A stretch of DNA of 5,752 bases from an uncultured Haemophilus sp. (GCA_902482195.1 CABSZQ010000099.1:1-5752); one strand, 5' to 3'. Counted from the stretch's first letter, positions 1-5,279 are shown. The notes: generated by a model from the sequence alone, not told the origin. Numbers and translations: made by a program.

Positions 1-970
1 CTACTGCAGCAGCACGGAAAGTATCCCCTGCTGCTAACATGACTGATTTGCCTTCATTTTGGAATTTGCGAGCCAATTTACCAATTGTGGTCGTTTTACC
101 TACACCGTTTACGCCCACCATCAAAATAACATAAGGCTTTTTAGTCGTATCAATGACCAATGGTTTGGCAACTGGTTTTAGAATTTCTACCATTTCAATT
201 TTAAGTTGTTGGTAAAGCAATTCCGCATCTTGTAGCTGTTTACGACTTGCGTGCTCCGTTAAATTCTTAATGATTTTATTGGTTGTTGGTACACCAATAT
301 CCGCAATTAAAAGTTGCTCTTCCAACTCTTCAAACAAATCATCGTCAATTTTTTTACCTAAAAAGAACGCTCGGAAACCTGCACCAATATTTTGTTTGGT
401 TTTGAGTAAGCCTTTAACTAAACGGCTAAAAAAGCCACCTTCACTTGGTTTTTCTTGCGTTTCTGTATTGATATCTGAACGGAATTCATCTTTAACATCT
501 TCAACAATTTCAGGCTCAATCTCAGCATCAACCACAGGAAGATCTTCAATGACATTATCTTGCTCAATAATGCTTTCTGTTGGCTCTTCCGCAGAAAGTG
601 CGGTAGAAACTCCTTCTGTTTTTTCTGTCTCTTCAGCCGTTGCCGCGATCACCGGTGTATCTAAAACTGGCTCAATGTTGACCGCACTTTCAGGTGAAAT
701 CACTTCTTCTACAACAGGTTCAATATGCGCAACAACGGTATTCTCAGCTTTATCCTCTTGCAGCTGTTCCGCTAACTCCTGTAATTCTTCCTGTTCAACT
801 TGTTCTAATTGAACGTTCTCACGATTGTGAACAATCTCTTCCGTAGGCGAAACATCGGCAGATTCAACAGATGACTCTTCAATAGTTGGCTCAATTTTTT
901 GTTCTTCTTGCTTTTTATTGCGACCAAAAAGGGAGGCCCAAAATCCACCTTTTTTCTTTTCTTCTGACAT
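1..970 (-). CDS. ftsY: Signal recognition particle receptor FtsY (3' part cut off by window edge)
   Basis: SRP receptor GTPase: it docks ribosome-nascent-chain-SRP complexes at the inner membrane and passes them to the Sec translocon. The frame reads 323 codons from ATG at 970-968 with no stop before the left edge. Residues 1-22 are a basic, aromatic membrane-targeting stretch ([20 protein letters not shown]). About 30-175 is a long acidic Glu/Val-rich A domain. Near 180 comes a second amphipathic segment ([19 protein letters not shown]) and then the N domain with [21 protein letters not shown]. The G domain starts with the P-loop GVNGVGKTT at about 286-294 and reaches DTFRAAAV at the edge. 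E. coli FtsY is about 497 residues, so roughly the last third (the remaining G motifs) is missing here only because of the window boundary. An AAGAGAAG-like ribosome site precedes the ATG. It is divergent from rsmD, as in many gamma-proteobacteria. Identification is very secure. Confidence 0.97.
   Translation of the reverse strand, partial: MSEEKKKGGFWASLFGRNKKQEEQKIEPTIEESSVESADVSPTEEIVHNRENVQLEQVEQEELQELAEQLQEDKAENTVVAHIEPVVEEVISPESAVNIEPVLDTPVIAATAEETEKTEGVSTALSAEEPTESIIEQDNVIEDLPVVDAEIEPEIVEDVKDEFRSDINTETQEKPSEGGFFSRLVKGLLKTKQNIGAGFRAFFLGKKIDDDLFEELEEQLLIADIGVPTTNKIIKNLTEHASRKQLQDAELLYQQLKIEMVEILKPVAKPLVIDTTKKPYVILMVGVNGVGKTTTIGKLARKFQNEGKSVMLAAGDTFRAAAV
596..604 (+). repeat. DNA uptake signal sequence (USS), exact 9-mer
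   Basis: Exact AAGTGCGGT on the plus strand inside ftsY. It falls in the poorly conserved acidic A domain, where its antisense encodes Ser-Thr-Ala-Leu. The 9-mer is the core recognised by the competence uptake machinery of Haemophilus and relatives. An A-rich stretch follows only partly, so the extended motif is weak. Confidence 0.9.
681..689 (-). repeat. DNA uptake signal sequence (USS), exact 9-mer
   Basis: ACCGCACTT on the plus strand, i.e. AAGTGCGGT on the minus strand, in the ftsY A domain. It is opposite in orientation to the copy at 596-604 and 76 bp from it. It encodes Ser-Ala-Val in FtsY. Confidence 0.9.
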
Positions 971-1011
971 AAATTCTTCTCTTAAACACAAATCTTTAAA
1001 AAATACTGCCT

Positions 1012-1020
1012 ATTCTAGCA
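1012..1020 (-). promoter_or_regulatory. Candidate extended -10 promoter for ftsY
   Basis: Read on the minus strand this is TGCTAGAAT, an extended -10 (TGN plus TAGAAT, five of six matches to TATAAT). Transcription would start near 1005, giving a leader of about 35 nt before the ftsY ATG at 970. No convincing -35 is seen 16-18 bp upstream, which is tolerated for extended -10 promoters. For the divergent rsmD side of this 98-bp gap I could not pick a convincing promoter. Confidence 0.45.
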
Positions 1021-1068
1021 AAAAATCGTCTAAACTAAGCACAATTTTCACTAAAAATCTGTTTCTTT

Positions 1069-1653
1069 ATGAAAAAAATGCAAATTCAAAATGCCAAAGG
1101 CGAAGTTCGAATCATCGCAGGTCTTTGGCGTGGGCGAAAATTACCGGTTTTAAATGCGGAAGGTTTGCGCCCTACAGGTGATCGCGTGAAAGAAACCTTA
1201 TTCAACTGGTTGATGCCTTACATTGTGGATAGCCATTGTCTTGATTGCTTTGCGGGTAGTGGCTCACTTGGTTTTGAAGCCCTTTCTCGCCAAGCGAAAC
1301 AGGTGACGTTTTTAGAGTTAGGTAAAAATGTGGCAAATCAATTAAAGAAAAATTTACAAACGCTAAAAACGACGACTGAACAAGCTCAAATAATCAATCA
1401 AAATAGCTTAGAATTTTTAAAACAAGCGCAAAATCAACCGCACTTTGATGTGGTATTTTTAGATCCACCTTTTCATTTTGGTTTAGCTGAACAAGCAATT
1501 GCCCTCTTAGAAGAAAAGAATTGGCTCTTACCTCATGCATTGATTTATGTTGAAACAGAAAAAGATAAACCGCTTAGCGTGCCTGACAATTGGCAATTAC
1601 TGAAAGAGAAAACCGCAGGCATGGTGAGTTACCGCCTGTATCAAAAAGATTAG
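1069..1653 (+). CDS. rsmD: 16S rRNA (guanine(966)-N2)-methyltransferase RsmD
   Basis: SAM-dependent methyltransferase that makes m2G966 in 16S rRNA during small-subunit assembly; cytoplasmic. The 194 residues match the usual family length (about 190-200). Visible motifs are the early RIIAGLWRGRKL block (about 15-25) with RPTGDRVKETLFNWL (34-48), both typical of RsmD; SAM-binding motif I DCFAGSGSLG (59-68); acidic Glu83 after strand 2 (FLELG); and catalytic motif IV DPPF (132-135). There is no clear Shine-Dalgarno before ATG 1069. A second ATG lies at 1078 (Met4), but the first was kept because it reaches the family length. It starts a two-gene operon with trmL, whose ATG lies 9 nt after this stop. 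One uptake signal (1437-1445) lies inside. Assignment is secure; only the exact start is in doubt. Confidence 0.95.
   Translation: MKKMQIQNAKGEVRIIAGLWRGRKLPVLNAEGLRPTGDRVKETLFNWLMPYIVDSHCLDCFAGSGSLGFEALSRQAKQVTFLELGKNVANQLKKNLQTLKTTTEQAQIINQNSLEFLKQAQNQPHFDVVFLDPPFHFGLAEQAIALLEEKNWLLPHALIYVETEKDKPLSVPDNWQLLKEKTAGMVSYRLYQKD
1437..1445 (-). repeat. DNA uptake signal sequence (USS), exact 9-mer
   Basis: ACCGCACTT on the plus strand (AAGTGCGGT on the minus strand) within rsmD. It encodes the variable Gln-Pro-His-Phe just before the conserved FDVVFLDPPF block, so it sits in a tolerant linker next to the catalytic motif. Confidence 0.9.
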
Positions 1654-2139
<486 letters not shown>

Positions 2140-2152
2140 AAACCAATAAAAT

Positions 2153-2193
2153 AGCTGCTTATTTTATACACAAAAATAAGCAGCTTTCTTTTT
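2153..2193 (+). terminator. Rho-independent terminator of the rsmD-trmL operon
   Basis: A perfect 13-bp inverted repeat, AGCTGCTTATTTT (2153-2165) and its complement at 2173-2185, with a 7-nt loop, followed by the T-rich TTCTTTTT (2186-2193). It lies 13 bp after the trmL stop. The stem is AT-rich toward the loop and GC-containing at the base. Confidence 0.9.
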
Positions 2194-2203
2194 GCATTTA
2201 ATT

Positions 2204-2219
2204 TGTGATCTCGATCACA
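2204..2219. promoter_or_regulatory. CRP (cAMP receptor protein) operator, perfect consensus core
   Basis: TGTGATCTCGATCACA is a perfect palindrome and an exact match to the CRP core TGTGA-N6-TCACA. It is flanked by A/T runs (AAATT before, TATTT after), as strong sites are. It is the standard class of site, not the competence-type TGCGA/TCGCA form. The centre is at 2211.5, about 60 bp before the start point predicted from the -10 at 2260-2265, the classical class I distance. There is no full gene directly downstream on the plus strand. The minus-strand neighbour in that direction is the trmL operon 3' end, so the site must serve the orphan region at 2272 onward, or be a relic. Confidence 0.85.
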
Positions 2220-2236
2220 TATTTATAATTTTAAGA

Positions 2237-2265
2237 TTCCCTTTTTACCAAAACAGCAGTATAAA
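2237..2265 (+). promoter_or_regulatory. Candidate CRP-dependent promoter
   Basis: A -10 hexamer TATAAA lies at 2260-2265. The 17-bp-spaced -35 (TTCCCT, 2237-2242) is poor, as expected for an activator-dependent promoter. A start near 2272 would place the CRP operator centre at about -60.5. Transcription would yield a leader of about 20 nt before the small ORF at 2292. The fit of operator and -10 spacing is the main support; nothing else proves activity. Confidence 0.55.
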
Positions 2266-2291
2266 TAAATTACATTTAGAGAGGGATCTCG

Positions 2292-2330
2292 ATGTACCCA
2301 CTTGATCTATCAAGCTCTAGTCTTTCTTGA
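2292..2330 (+). CDS. Possible 12-residue leader peptide, serine-rich
   Basis: The ORF reads MYPLDLSSSSLS and stops at TGA 2328-2330. GAGGG at 2281-2285 lies 6 nt before the ATG, a good Shine-Dalgarno with good spacing, and the ORF begins about 20 nt after the predicted CRP-dependent start point. Five of 12 residues are Ser, written with mixed codons (TCA, AGC, TCT, AGT, TCT), and three are Leu. Its coding stretch covers the first of two matching hairpins and its stop codon lies in the left arm of the second, an arrangement like ribosome-controlled leader peptides. I do not recognise the peptide. It lacks the Trp and Pro arrangement of TnaC. It may be a chance ORF; so short a frame cannot be confirmed from sequence alone. 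Confidence 0.35.
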   Translation: MYPLDLSSSSLS

Positions 2331-2339
2331 CTCTTCAAG
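2301..2339 (+). other. Tandem hairpins with identical stems (possible RNA switch)
   Basis: Two hairpins share the same 5-bp stem CTTGA/TCAAG with 4-nt loops: CTTGATCTATCAAG (2301-2314) and CTTGACTCTTCAAG (2326-2339), 25 bp apart. Because the arms are identical, the right arm of the first (2310-2314) can instead pair with the left arm of the second (2326-2330), giving a mutually exclusive fold. There is no T-run afterwards. The next bases, CAAACCTTCCCCG, are C-rich and poor in G, as near some Rho loading sites. The short stems make the evidence suggestive only. Confidence 0.4.
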
Positions 2340-2453
2340 CAAACCTTCCCCGTTGTCCTAAATAAAGAATTGGCAGTCGAATGATTTGCCCTCCATTTGT
2401 ATCCCTAAAATTTAACAACTATTGCAGCAAAATTAGTTTCATCTCACATCAAT
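2340..2453. other. Non-coding stretch with nothing identifiable
   Basis: Between the hairpins and the strong Shine-Dalgarno at 2454 I see no ORF with a ribosome site, no RNA-family landmark and no convincing promoter. A weak GGCA/TGCC inverted repeat near 2372-2390 and an AT-rich TAAAATTTAAC at 2406 are not enough to call. It could be the untranslated leader of the transcript proposed to start near 2272. Confidence 0.5.
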
Positions 2454-2523
2454 AAGGAGGTTGGGTGAATGAAGTTAATTTTGAATTGGTCGAAACAGCA
2501 GTGGCTAGGCATGGATGCTTACC

Positions 2524-2553
2524 AAAAAAGTGCGGTCAATTTTGGCCGCACTT
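2524..2553 (-). terminator. Terminator of glpG-glpR built from inverted uptake signals
   Basis: AAGTGCGG (2528-2535) and CCGCACTT (2546-2553) form an 8-bp GC-rich stem with a 10-nt loop. On the minus strand it begins 10 bp after the glpR stop and is followed by a T-run (six A on the plus strand, 2524-2529). In the plus direction the following sequence (CCTATTTC) is a poor U-tract, so it should act mainly on glpR mRNA. The plus-strand arm is an exact uptake signal AAGTGCGGT (2528-2536); the other arm reads AAGTGCGGC on the minus strand, one base off. Uptake signals paired as terminators are a known habit of Haemophilus genomes. Confidence 0.85.
2528..2536 (+). repeat. DNA uptake signal sequence (USS), exact 9-mer, paired with a near copy
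   Basis: AAGTGCGGT on the plus strand, followed by A/T-rich bases (CAATTTT) as in the extended uptake motif. Its inverted partner at 2545-2553 differs at the last base. Together they make the glpR terminator stem. Confidence 0.9.
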
Positions 2554-2563
2554 CCTATTTCTA

Positions 2564-3319
2564 TCATTTGCAAATCACTAACCTTGTATTACTATTTTCT
2601 AAATAATCCGCAATTTGTTTTGGCACATCATCAGTGAAAAGATAATCTACATCTTTGAGTTCCCCTAATCGCACAATCGCTTGTCGAGAGAATTTCGAAT
2701 GGTCGGTCGCTAATAACGTTTGGCGAGAGCTTTCTATAATGGCTCGTTTAACTTGGACTTCATGGTAATCATAGTCCAACAATGAACTATCAAGGTCTAT
2801 TGCACTAATGCCCAGAATTCCAAAGTCTAACCGGAATTGCGAAATAAAATTAACCGTTGCCTCACCAATGATTCCACCATCCTTACGTAAGGAGCCACCT
2901 GCCATCGTAATATCAAAAGTTTCATTTTGGCGTAATAAATGAGCTGCATTGATATTATTTGTCACAATGCGTAACCGTTCATGGTTTAACAAGGCACTAG
3001 CTACCGCTTCAGGCGTGGTACCAATATCAATAAATAAAGATGCACCGTTTGGAATACGTTTTGCCACTTCACGAGCAATGGCACTTTTTTGGGAAGGGAA
3101 AAATTGTTTACGTTCAATGTAATCAGAATTTTCTGCGGTTGAAGAAGGGGCCGCACCACCATGATGACGACGAATTAAATCTTGTTCAGCAAGGATATTC
3201 AGATCGCGTCGAATAGTCTGAGGACTAACTTCCAGTTCAATAACCAGTTCTTCTGTACTGGCATACCCTTTTAGCTTCACAAGCTCAATTATTTTCTGAT
3301 GGCGTAATGATTGCTTCAT
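2564..3319 (-). CDS. glpR: Glycerol-3-phosphate regulon repressor GlpR (DeoR family)
   Basis: Transcriptional repressor of glycerol and glycerol-3-phosphate uptake and breakdown genes (glpFK, glpTQ, glpD and similar); sn-glycerol-3-phosphate is the inducer. The 251 residues match E. coli GlpR (252). The N-terminal DeoR winged helix-turn-helix includes STEELVIELEVSPQTIRRDL (21-40) followed by RRHHGGAA (50-57). The sugar-phosphate-binding sensor domain has FIDIGTTPEA (96-105), IVTNN (118-122), GGIIGEAT (148-155) and FGILGISAID (166-175), all very near the E. coli protein. The start follows a weak AGG about 8 nt upstream and gives the full-length N-terminus. It is 21 nt downstream of glpG and co-oriented, so the two are probably co-transcribed. 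The gene ends at the uptake-signal terminator. No member of the glp regulon other than glpG is in the window. Confidence 0.97.
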   Translation of the reverse strand: MKQSLRHQKIIELVKLKGYASTEELVIELEVSPQTIRRDLNILAEQDLIRRHHGGAAPSSTAENSDYIERKQFFPSQKSAIAREVAKRIPNGASLFIDIGTTPEAVASALLNHERLRIVTNNINAAHLLRQNETFDITMAGGSLRKDGGIIGEATVNFISQFRLDFGILGISAIDLDSSLLDYDYHEVQVKRAIIESSRQTLLATDHSKFSRQAIVRLGELKDVDYLFTDDVPKQIADYLENSNTRLVICK

Positions 3320-3340
3320 ATAAATGCCTATAAATTTGAA

Positions 3341-3967
3341 TTAGCTAAACGATTTAGCCTTAATTTTACTCTGCAGAAATCCCCAAACCAATCCTAAGAT
3401 AAAGCCTGAAATGTGGGCAGCGTTCCCTATATTAATACCAAAAAGCGGACTAATAAAGCCAAATACAAGCCCTACCAGTAACATTGTAAAAAAGCCTTCT
3501 GGTAAGTCAAAACTATGCGGGTGCAATTTGTCCACCACCAACACATAACCTAACACGGCATAAACCACACCAGATAGCCCGAAAAAGGCTGGACCAGTAA
3601 AATAATTCTGTACAGCGCCACTCACTGCAGCAGAGACTAAAACTAATAATAAAAAATGGAGAGAACCAAATCGGCGTTCAATCGCGCCACCGAATAACCA
3701 AAACCACGAAAGGTTAAATAAAATATGCGGTACCGACAAATGAACAATAGCATGAGTGAAATAGCGCCATACGTCCTGATCTTCCCAAGAATAAGCCGGA
3801 TAATGGAATAAATCCATAATTGGCTCTTCAAATCCGATATTCTGCAAGAGATAAATCACCGCGCAAAGTGCGGTCAAAATAAACGTAATTTTTTTCTTTC
3901 TTAATAGACGTTTCACCAATTTTCTCTCTTGAATCCCATCAGTTTCGCTACCAAATAAAGGCTGCAT
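3341..3967 (-). CDS. glpG: Rhomboid intramembrane serine protease GlpG
   Basis: Cleaves transmembrane substrates within the inner membrane; physiological targets in Haemophilus are unclear. At 208 residues it is the short form without the roughly 90-residue cytosolic domain of E. coli GlpG (276 aa), like the crystallised H. influenzae protein (about 192 aa). Six transmembrane segments are evident. Catalytic Ser132 lies in GLSG (130-133, within GPAFFGLSGVVYAVLGYV) and catalytic His185 in GNAAHISG (181-188). His81 and Asn85 of HILFN are the expected oxyanion residues, and WRYFTHAIVHLS matches the loop-1 region. The start is backed by AAGGA about 9 nt upstream and adds a basic 20-25 residue N-terminal extension (KRLLRKKK) relative to H. 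influenzae as I recall it. It is upstream of glpR; the usual glpE partner is absent. An uptake signal is embedded in helix 1. Confidence 0.96.
   Translation of the reverse strand: MQPLFGSETDGIQERKLVKRLLRKKKITFILTALCAVIYLLQNIGFEEPIMDLFHYPAYSWEDQDVWRYFTHAIVHLSVPHILFNLSWFWLFGGAIERRFGSLHFLLLVLVSAAVSGAVQNYFTGPAFFGLSGVVYAVLGYVLVVDKLHPHSFDLPEGFFTMLLVGLVFGFISPLFGINIGNAAHISGFILGLVWGFLQSKIKAKSFS
3866..3874 (+). repeat. DNA uptake signal sequence (USS), exact 9-mer with extended motif
   Basis: AAGTGCGGT followed by CAAAATAAACGTAATTTTTT, a good fit to the extended uptake motif with two downstream A/T tracts. It lies antisense within the first transmembrane helix of glpG, encoding Leu-Thr-Ala-Leu. Confidence 0.92.
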
Positions 3968-3999
3968 TTGCTATATTCCTTTTTCATTTAATTTTGTTC

Positions 4000-4028
4000 A
4001 TCATATAAGGTTCATTATGAAAAAACAA
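4000..4028 (-). promoter_or_regulatory. Candidate promoter for glpG-glpR
   Basis: On the minus strand TTGTTT (4028-4023), a 17-bp spacer, then TATGAT (4005-4000): four of six and five of six matches to the housekeeping sigma consensus. Transcription would begin near 3993, about 26 nt before the glpG ATG. The -35 lies inside the start of the divergent membrane-protein gene. The gap between the two genes is only 49 bp. No operator is evident. Confidence 0.45.
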
Positions 4029-4334
4029 ACTATGCCGACAGGATTTAGTGGCTTCGCTTGGGGACTTGCGGCATTTTGTTTACCCATTTTACTGTGGCCT
4101 ATGGCATCTTTGCTTTCTACTGCTTTTGTGAAAAACCCTACACTGAGCGATTTTCAGATCGATCTTTTCTCGATTATCTTTTGGGTTTATCCCTTTGTTT
4201 TAGTCTTGATTGCGCGTTTACTTTATAAATTGCATCAGTATAAACCAAAACTAGCCGTAAAATTATTACTGTTAAGTGCGGTCATTTTTTATGTCGTTTT
4301 AATCTCAGTTTGCTACATTGGTTTTAATGCTTAA
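4017..4334 (+). CDS. Small three-helix inner-membrane protein of unknown function
   Basis: The 105-residue protein has three predicted membrane helices, about 13-36 (FAWGLAAFCLPILLWPMASLL), 49-69 (DLFSIIFWVYPFVLVLIARLL) and 80-101 (LAVKLLLLSAVIFYVVLISVC). The connecting segment YKLHQYKPKLAVK (70-82) is basic, so that loop probably faces the cytoplasm. It has no catalytic motif I can name. It resembles small conserved Pasteurellaceae membrane proteins (possibly the DUF5389 family, from memory and unverified). AAGG 7 nt before the ATG supports the start. It is divergent from glpG by 49 bp and ends 26 bp before a strong terminator, so it is monocistronic. An uptake signal lies in helix 3. Coding status is well supported by codon use, ribosome site and terminator; function is unknown. 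Confidence 0.85.
   Translation: MKKQTMPTGFSGFAWGLAAFCLPILLWPMASLLSTAFVKNPTLSDFQIDLFSIIFWVYPFVLVLIARLLYKLHQYKPKLAVKLLLLSAVIFYVVLISVCYIGFNA
4274..4282 (+). repeat. DNA uptake signal sequence (USS), exact 9-mer with extended motif
   Basis: AAGTGCGGT followed by CATTTTTTATG and a second T-rich tract, a good extended uptake motif. It is in the third membrane helix of the small membrane protein, encoding Leu-Ser-Ala-Val. Confidence 0.92.
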
Positions 4335-4360
4335 GAACATAACAAGATAATAGATAACAA

Positions 4361-4384
4361 AAAAGGGAGCTTTCGCTCCCTTTT
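4361..4384. terminator. Bidirectional Rho-independent terminator between convergent genes
   Basis: AAAAGGGAGC (4361-4370), loop TTTC, GCTCCCTTTT (4375-4384): a 10-bp perfect stem with a GC core and A/T tails. It gives a U-run on both strands, TTTT on the plus strand and TTTTTT on the minus strand. It serves the small membrane protein gene on the left and the peroxiredoxin gene on the right, whose stop is about 50 bp away. Confidence 0.92.
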
Positions 4385-4436
4385 ACATTATGTTCCTAAT
4401 AATCAAAAATATAAAAAATTCCTACCTAGCAATCAA

Positions 4437-5162
4437 TTATGCAAAGTATTTTTCTAAATCGTCGCTACCACCGATGTGTTTACCACCAATGAATACTTGT
4501 GGCACAGTTGCACGACCAGAAACTGCACGTACACTCACGATTGTTGCATCGTGACCTAATACGATTTCTTCAAAGCTTAAACCTTTATCGCGTAAAAGTT
4601 GTTTTGCTTTCGCACAATATGGGCAACCAGGTTTAGTGAAGATTGAGATTGATTCTTGCACTTGGTAATTTGGTGCAATGTATTTCAACATGGTATCTGC
4701 ATCTGATACTTTAAATGGATCGCCTGGTTCATTTGGTTCAATAAACATTTTTTCCACTACACCATTTTTCACGAGCATAGAATAACGCCAAGAACGTTTA
4801 CCAAAACCTAAATCATCTTTTCCAACTAACATGCCCATACCTTCAGTGAAAGTACCGTTACCATCTGGAATGAATTTTACGTTATGTGCTTCTTCAGCTT
4901 CTTTCCACGCATTCATCACAAACGTATCATTTACTGATACCACTAAAATATCATCTACACCATGTTGTTTGAAAACGGGTGCGAGTTCGTTATAACGTGG
5001 TAAGTGAGAAGATGAACAAGTTGGCGTGAAAGCACCTGGTAATGAGAATACAACAACTGTTTTGTTATCAAATAATTCAGATGTAGTCACATCAACCCAT
5101 TGATCACCTTGACGAGTACGAAATGTAACTTGTGGGACTTTTTTTCCTTCCATATTAGACAT
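4437..5162 (-). CDS. pgdx: Hybrid peroxiredoxin-glutaredoxin (glutathione peroxidase activity, PGdx)
   Basis: A fusion enzyme that reduces hydrogen peroxide and alkyl hydroperoxides using glutathione directly, acting in the cytoplasm. Its 241 residues match the H. influenzae enzyme as I recall it. Residues 1-165 are a Prx5-type peroxiredoxin with [16 protein letters not shown] (42-57) carrying the peroxidatic Cys49. Residues 171-241 are a glutaredoxin with active site CPYC (Cys180, Cys183), TVP (219-221, cis-Pro) and the glutathione-binding GGSDD (231-235). All redox residues are intact. The start has AGGAG 7 nt upstream. Met4 is an alternative but has worse spacing. It is divergent from oxyR, and the shared upstream region has OxyR-like half-sites and a good promoter, so peroxide induction is expected. 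Convergent with the small membrane protein gene across a bidirectional terminator. Confidence 0.96.
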   Translation of the reverse strand: MSNMEGKKVPQVTFRTRQGDQWVDVTTSELFDNKTVVVFSLPGAFTPTCSSSHLPRYNELAPVFKQHGVDDILVVSVNDTFVMNAWKEAEEAHNVKFIPDGNGTFTEGMGMLVGKDDLGFGKRSWRYSMLVKNGVVEKMFIEPNEPGDPFKVSDADTMLKYIAPNYQVQESISIFTKPGCPYCAKAKQLLRDKGLSFEEIVLGHDATIVSVRAVSGRATVPQVFIGGKHIGGSDDLEKYFA

Positions 5163-5213
5163 AATGTGTCTCCTCTGTTAGTTAAATGAATTTGCCTTAA
5201 AAACTTGATAGGC

Positions 5214-5243
5214 ATTATAGAAAGTTTTGTGATATAGTTACAA
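5214..5243 (-). promoter_or_regulatory. Promoter of the peroxiredoxin-glutaredoxin gene
   Basis: On the minus strand TTGTAA (5243-5238), an 18-bp spacer, and a perfect TATAAT (5219-5214). The predicted start is near 5207, giving a 45-nt leader that ends in AGGAG before the ATG at 5162. The -35 side touches the OxyR-like half-sites, as is typical for OxyR-activated promoters. Confidence 0.65.
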
Positions 5244-5279
5244 TCAATTAATTCTATCCTTTTAATTGACATATTCTAT
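5234..5279. promoter_or_regulatory. Putative OxyR binding region between the peroxidase gene and oxyR
   Basis: The known OxyR pattern is ATAG-N-T-NNN-A-N-CTAT repeated after 7 bp. Here ATAGTTACAATCAAT (5234-5248) matches nine of ten defined positions. In another register ATTCTAT occurs at 5251-5257 and again at 5273-5279, exactly 22 bp apart, the expected repeat length, each unit fitting seven of ten. The region lies just upstream of the peroxidase -35 and 15 bp before the oxyR ATG, so one tetramer could activate the peroxidase gene and repress oxyR. I could not fix the oxyR promoter: TTGACA at 5266 has no -10 at proper spacing before the ATG, and TATAAA at 5277 has no good -35. Confidence 0.6.

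Larger units (their letters stand above)
2454..2606 (+). pseudogene. Strong ribosome site with short ORFs; possible remnant of a gene start
   Basis: AAGGAGGT at 2454-2461 is the strongest Shine-Dalgarno in the window. It serves either ATG 2469 (8-nt gap, 45 codons to TAA 2604-2606) or GTG 2465 (4-nt gap, 38 codons to TAA 2579-2581). The ATG frame begins MKLILNWSKQQWLGMDAYQ and the GTG frame (GTG read as Met) begins MNEVNFELVETAVARHGC. Both then run through the inverted uptake-signal terminator (2528-2553) and into the antisense of the glpR 3' end, so their C-terminal parts are unlikely to be original protein. I recognise neither. A real small protein is possible, but the beginning of a gene whose body was deleted seems equally likely. 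Confidence 0.3.

Noticed and set aside
270..812. 180-codon plus-strand open frame, very Ser-rich
   Set aside because: It is antisense to the Glu-rich A domain of ftsY; the Ser/Thr bias is what Glu codons give when read backwards. No ribosome site, and ftsY is certain.
918..1181. 87-codon plus-strand open frame across the ftsY-rsmD gap
   Set aside because: It overlaps the ftsY start antisense and the rsmD start in another frame; the translation has no family-like features.
2292..2330. TnaC-like tryptophan leader
   Set aside because: The CRP-leader layout is similar, but the peptide has no Trp and no matching Pro, and no tnaA follows.
3643..3831. 62-codon minus-strand frame inside glpG
   Set aside because: Out-of-frame shadow of a hydrophobic coding region; no ribosome site.
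5266..5271. TTGACA as -35 of oxyR
   Set aside because: A perfect hexamer, but at 16-18 bp spacing there is no -10 and the start point would fall at or after the oxyR ATG.
5087..5272. 61-codon minus-strand frame across the peroxidase promoter
   Set aside because: It covers the promoter, leader and 5' end of the peroxidase gene in another frame; a shadow.
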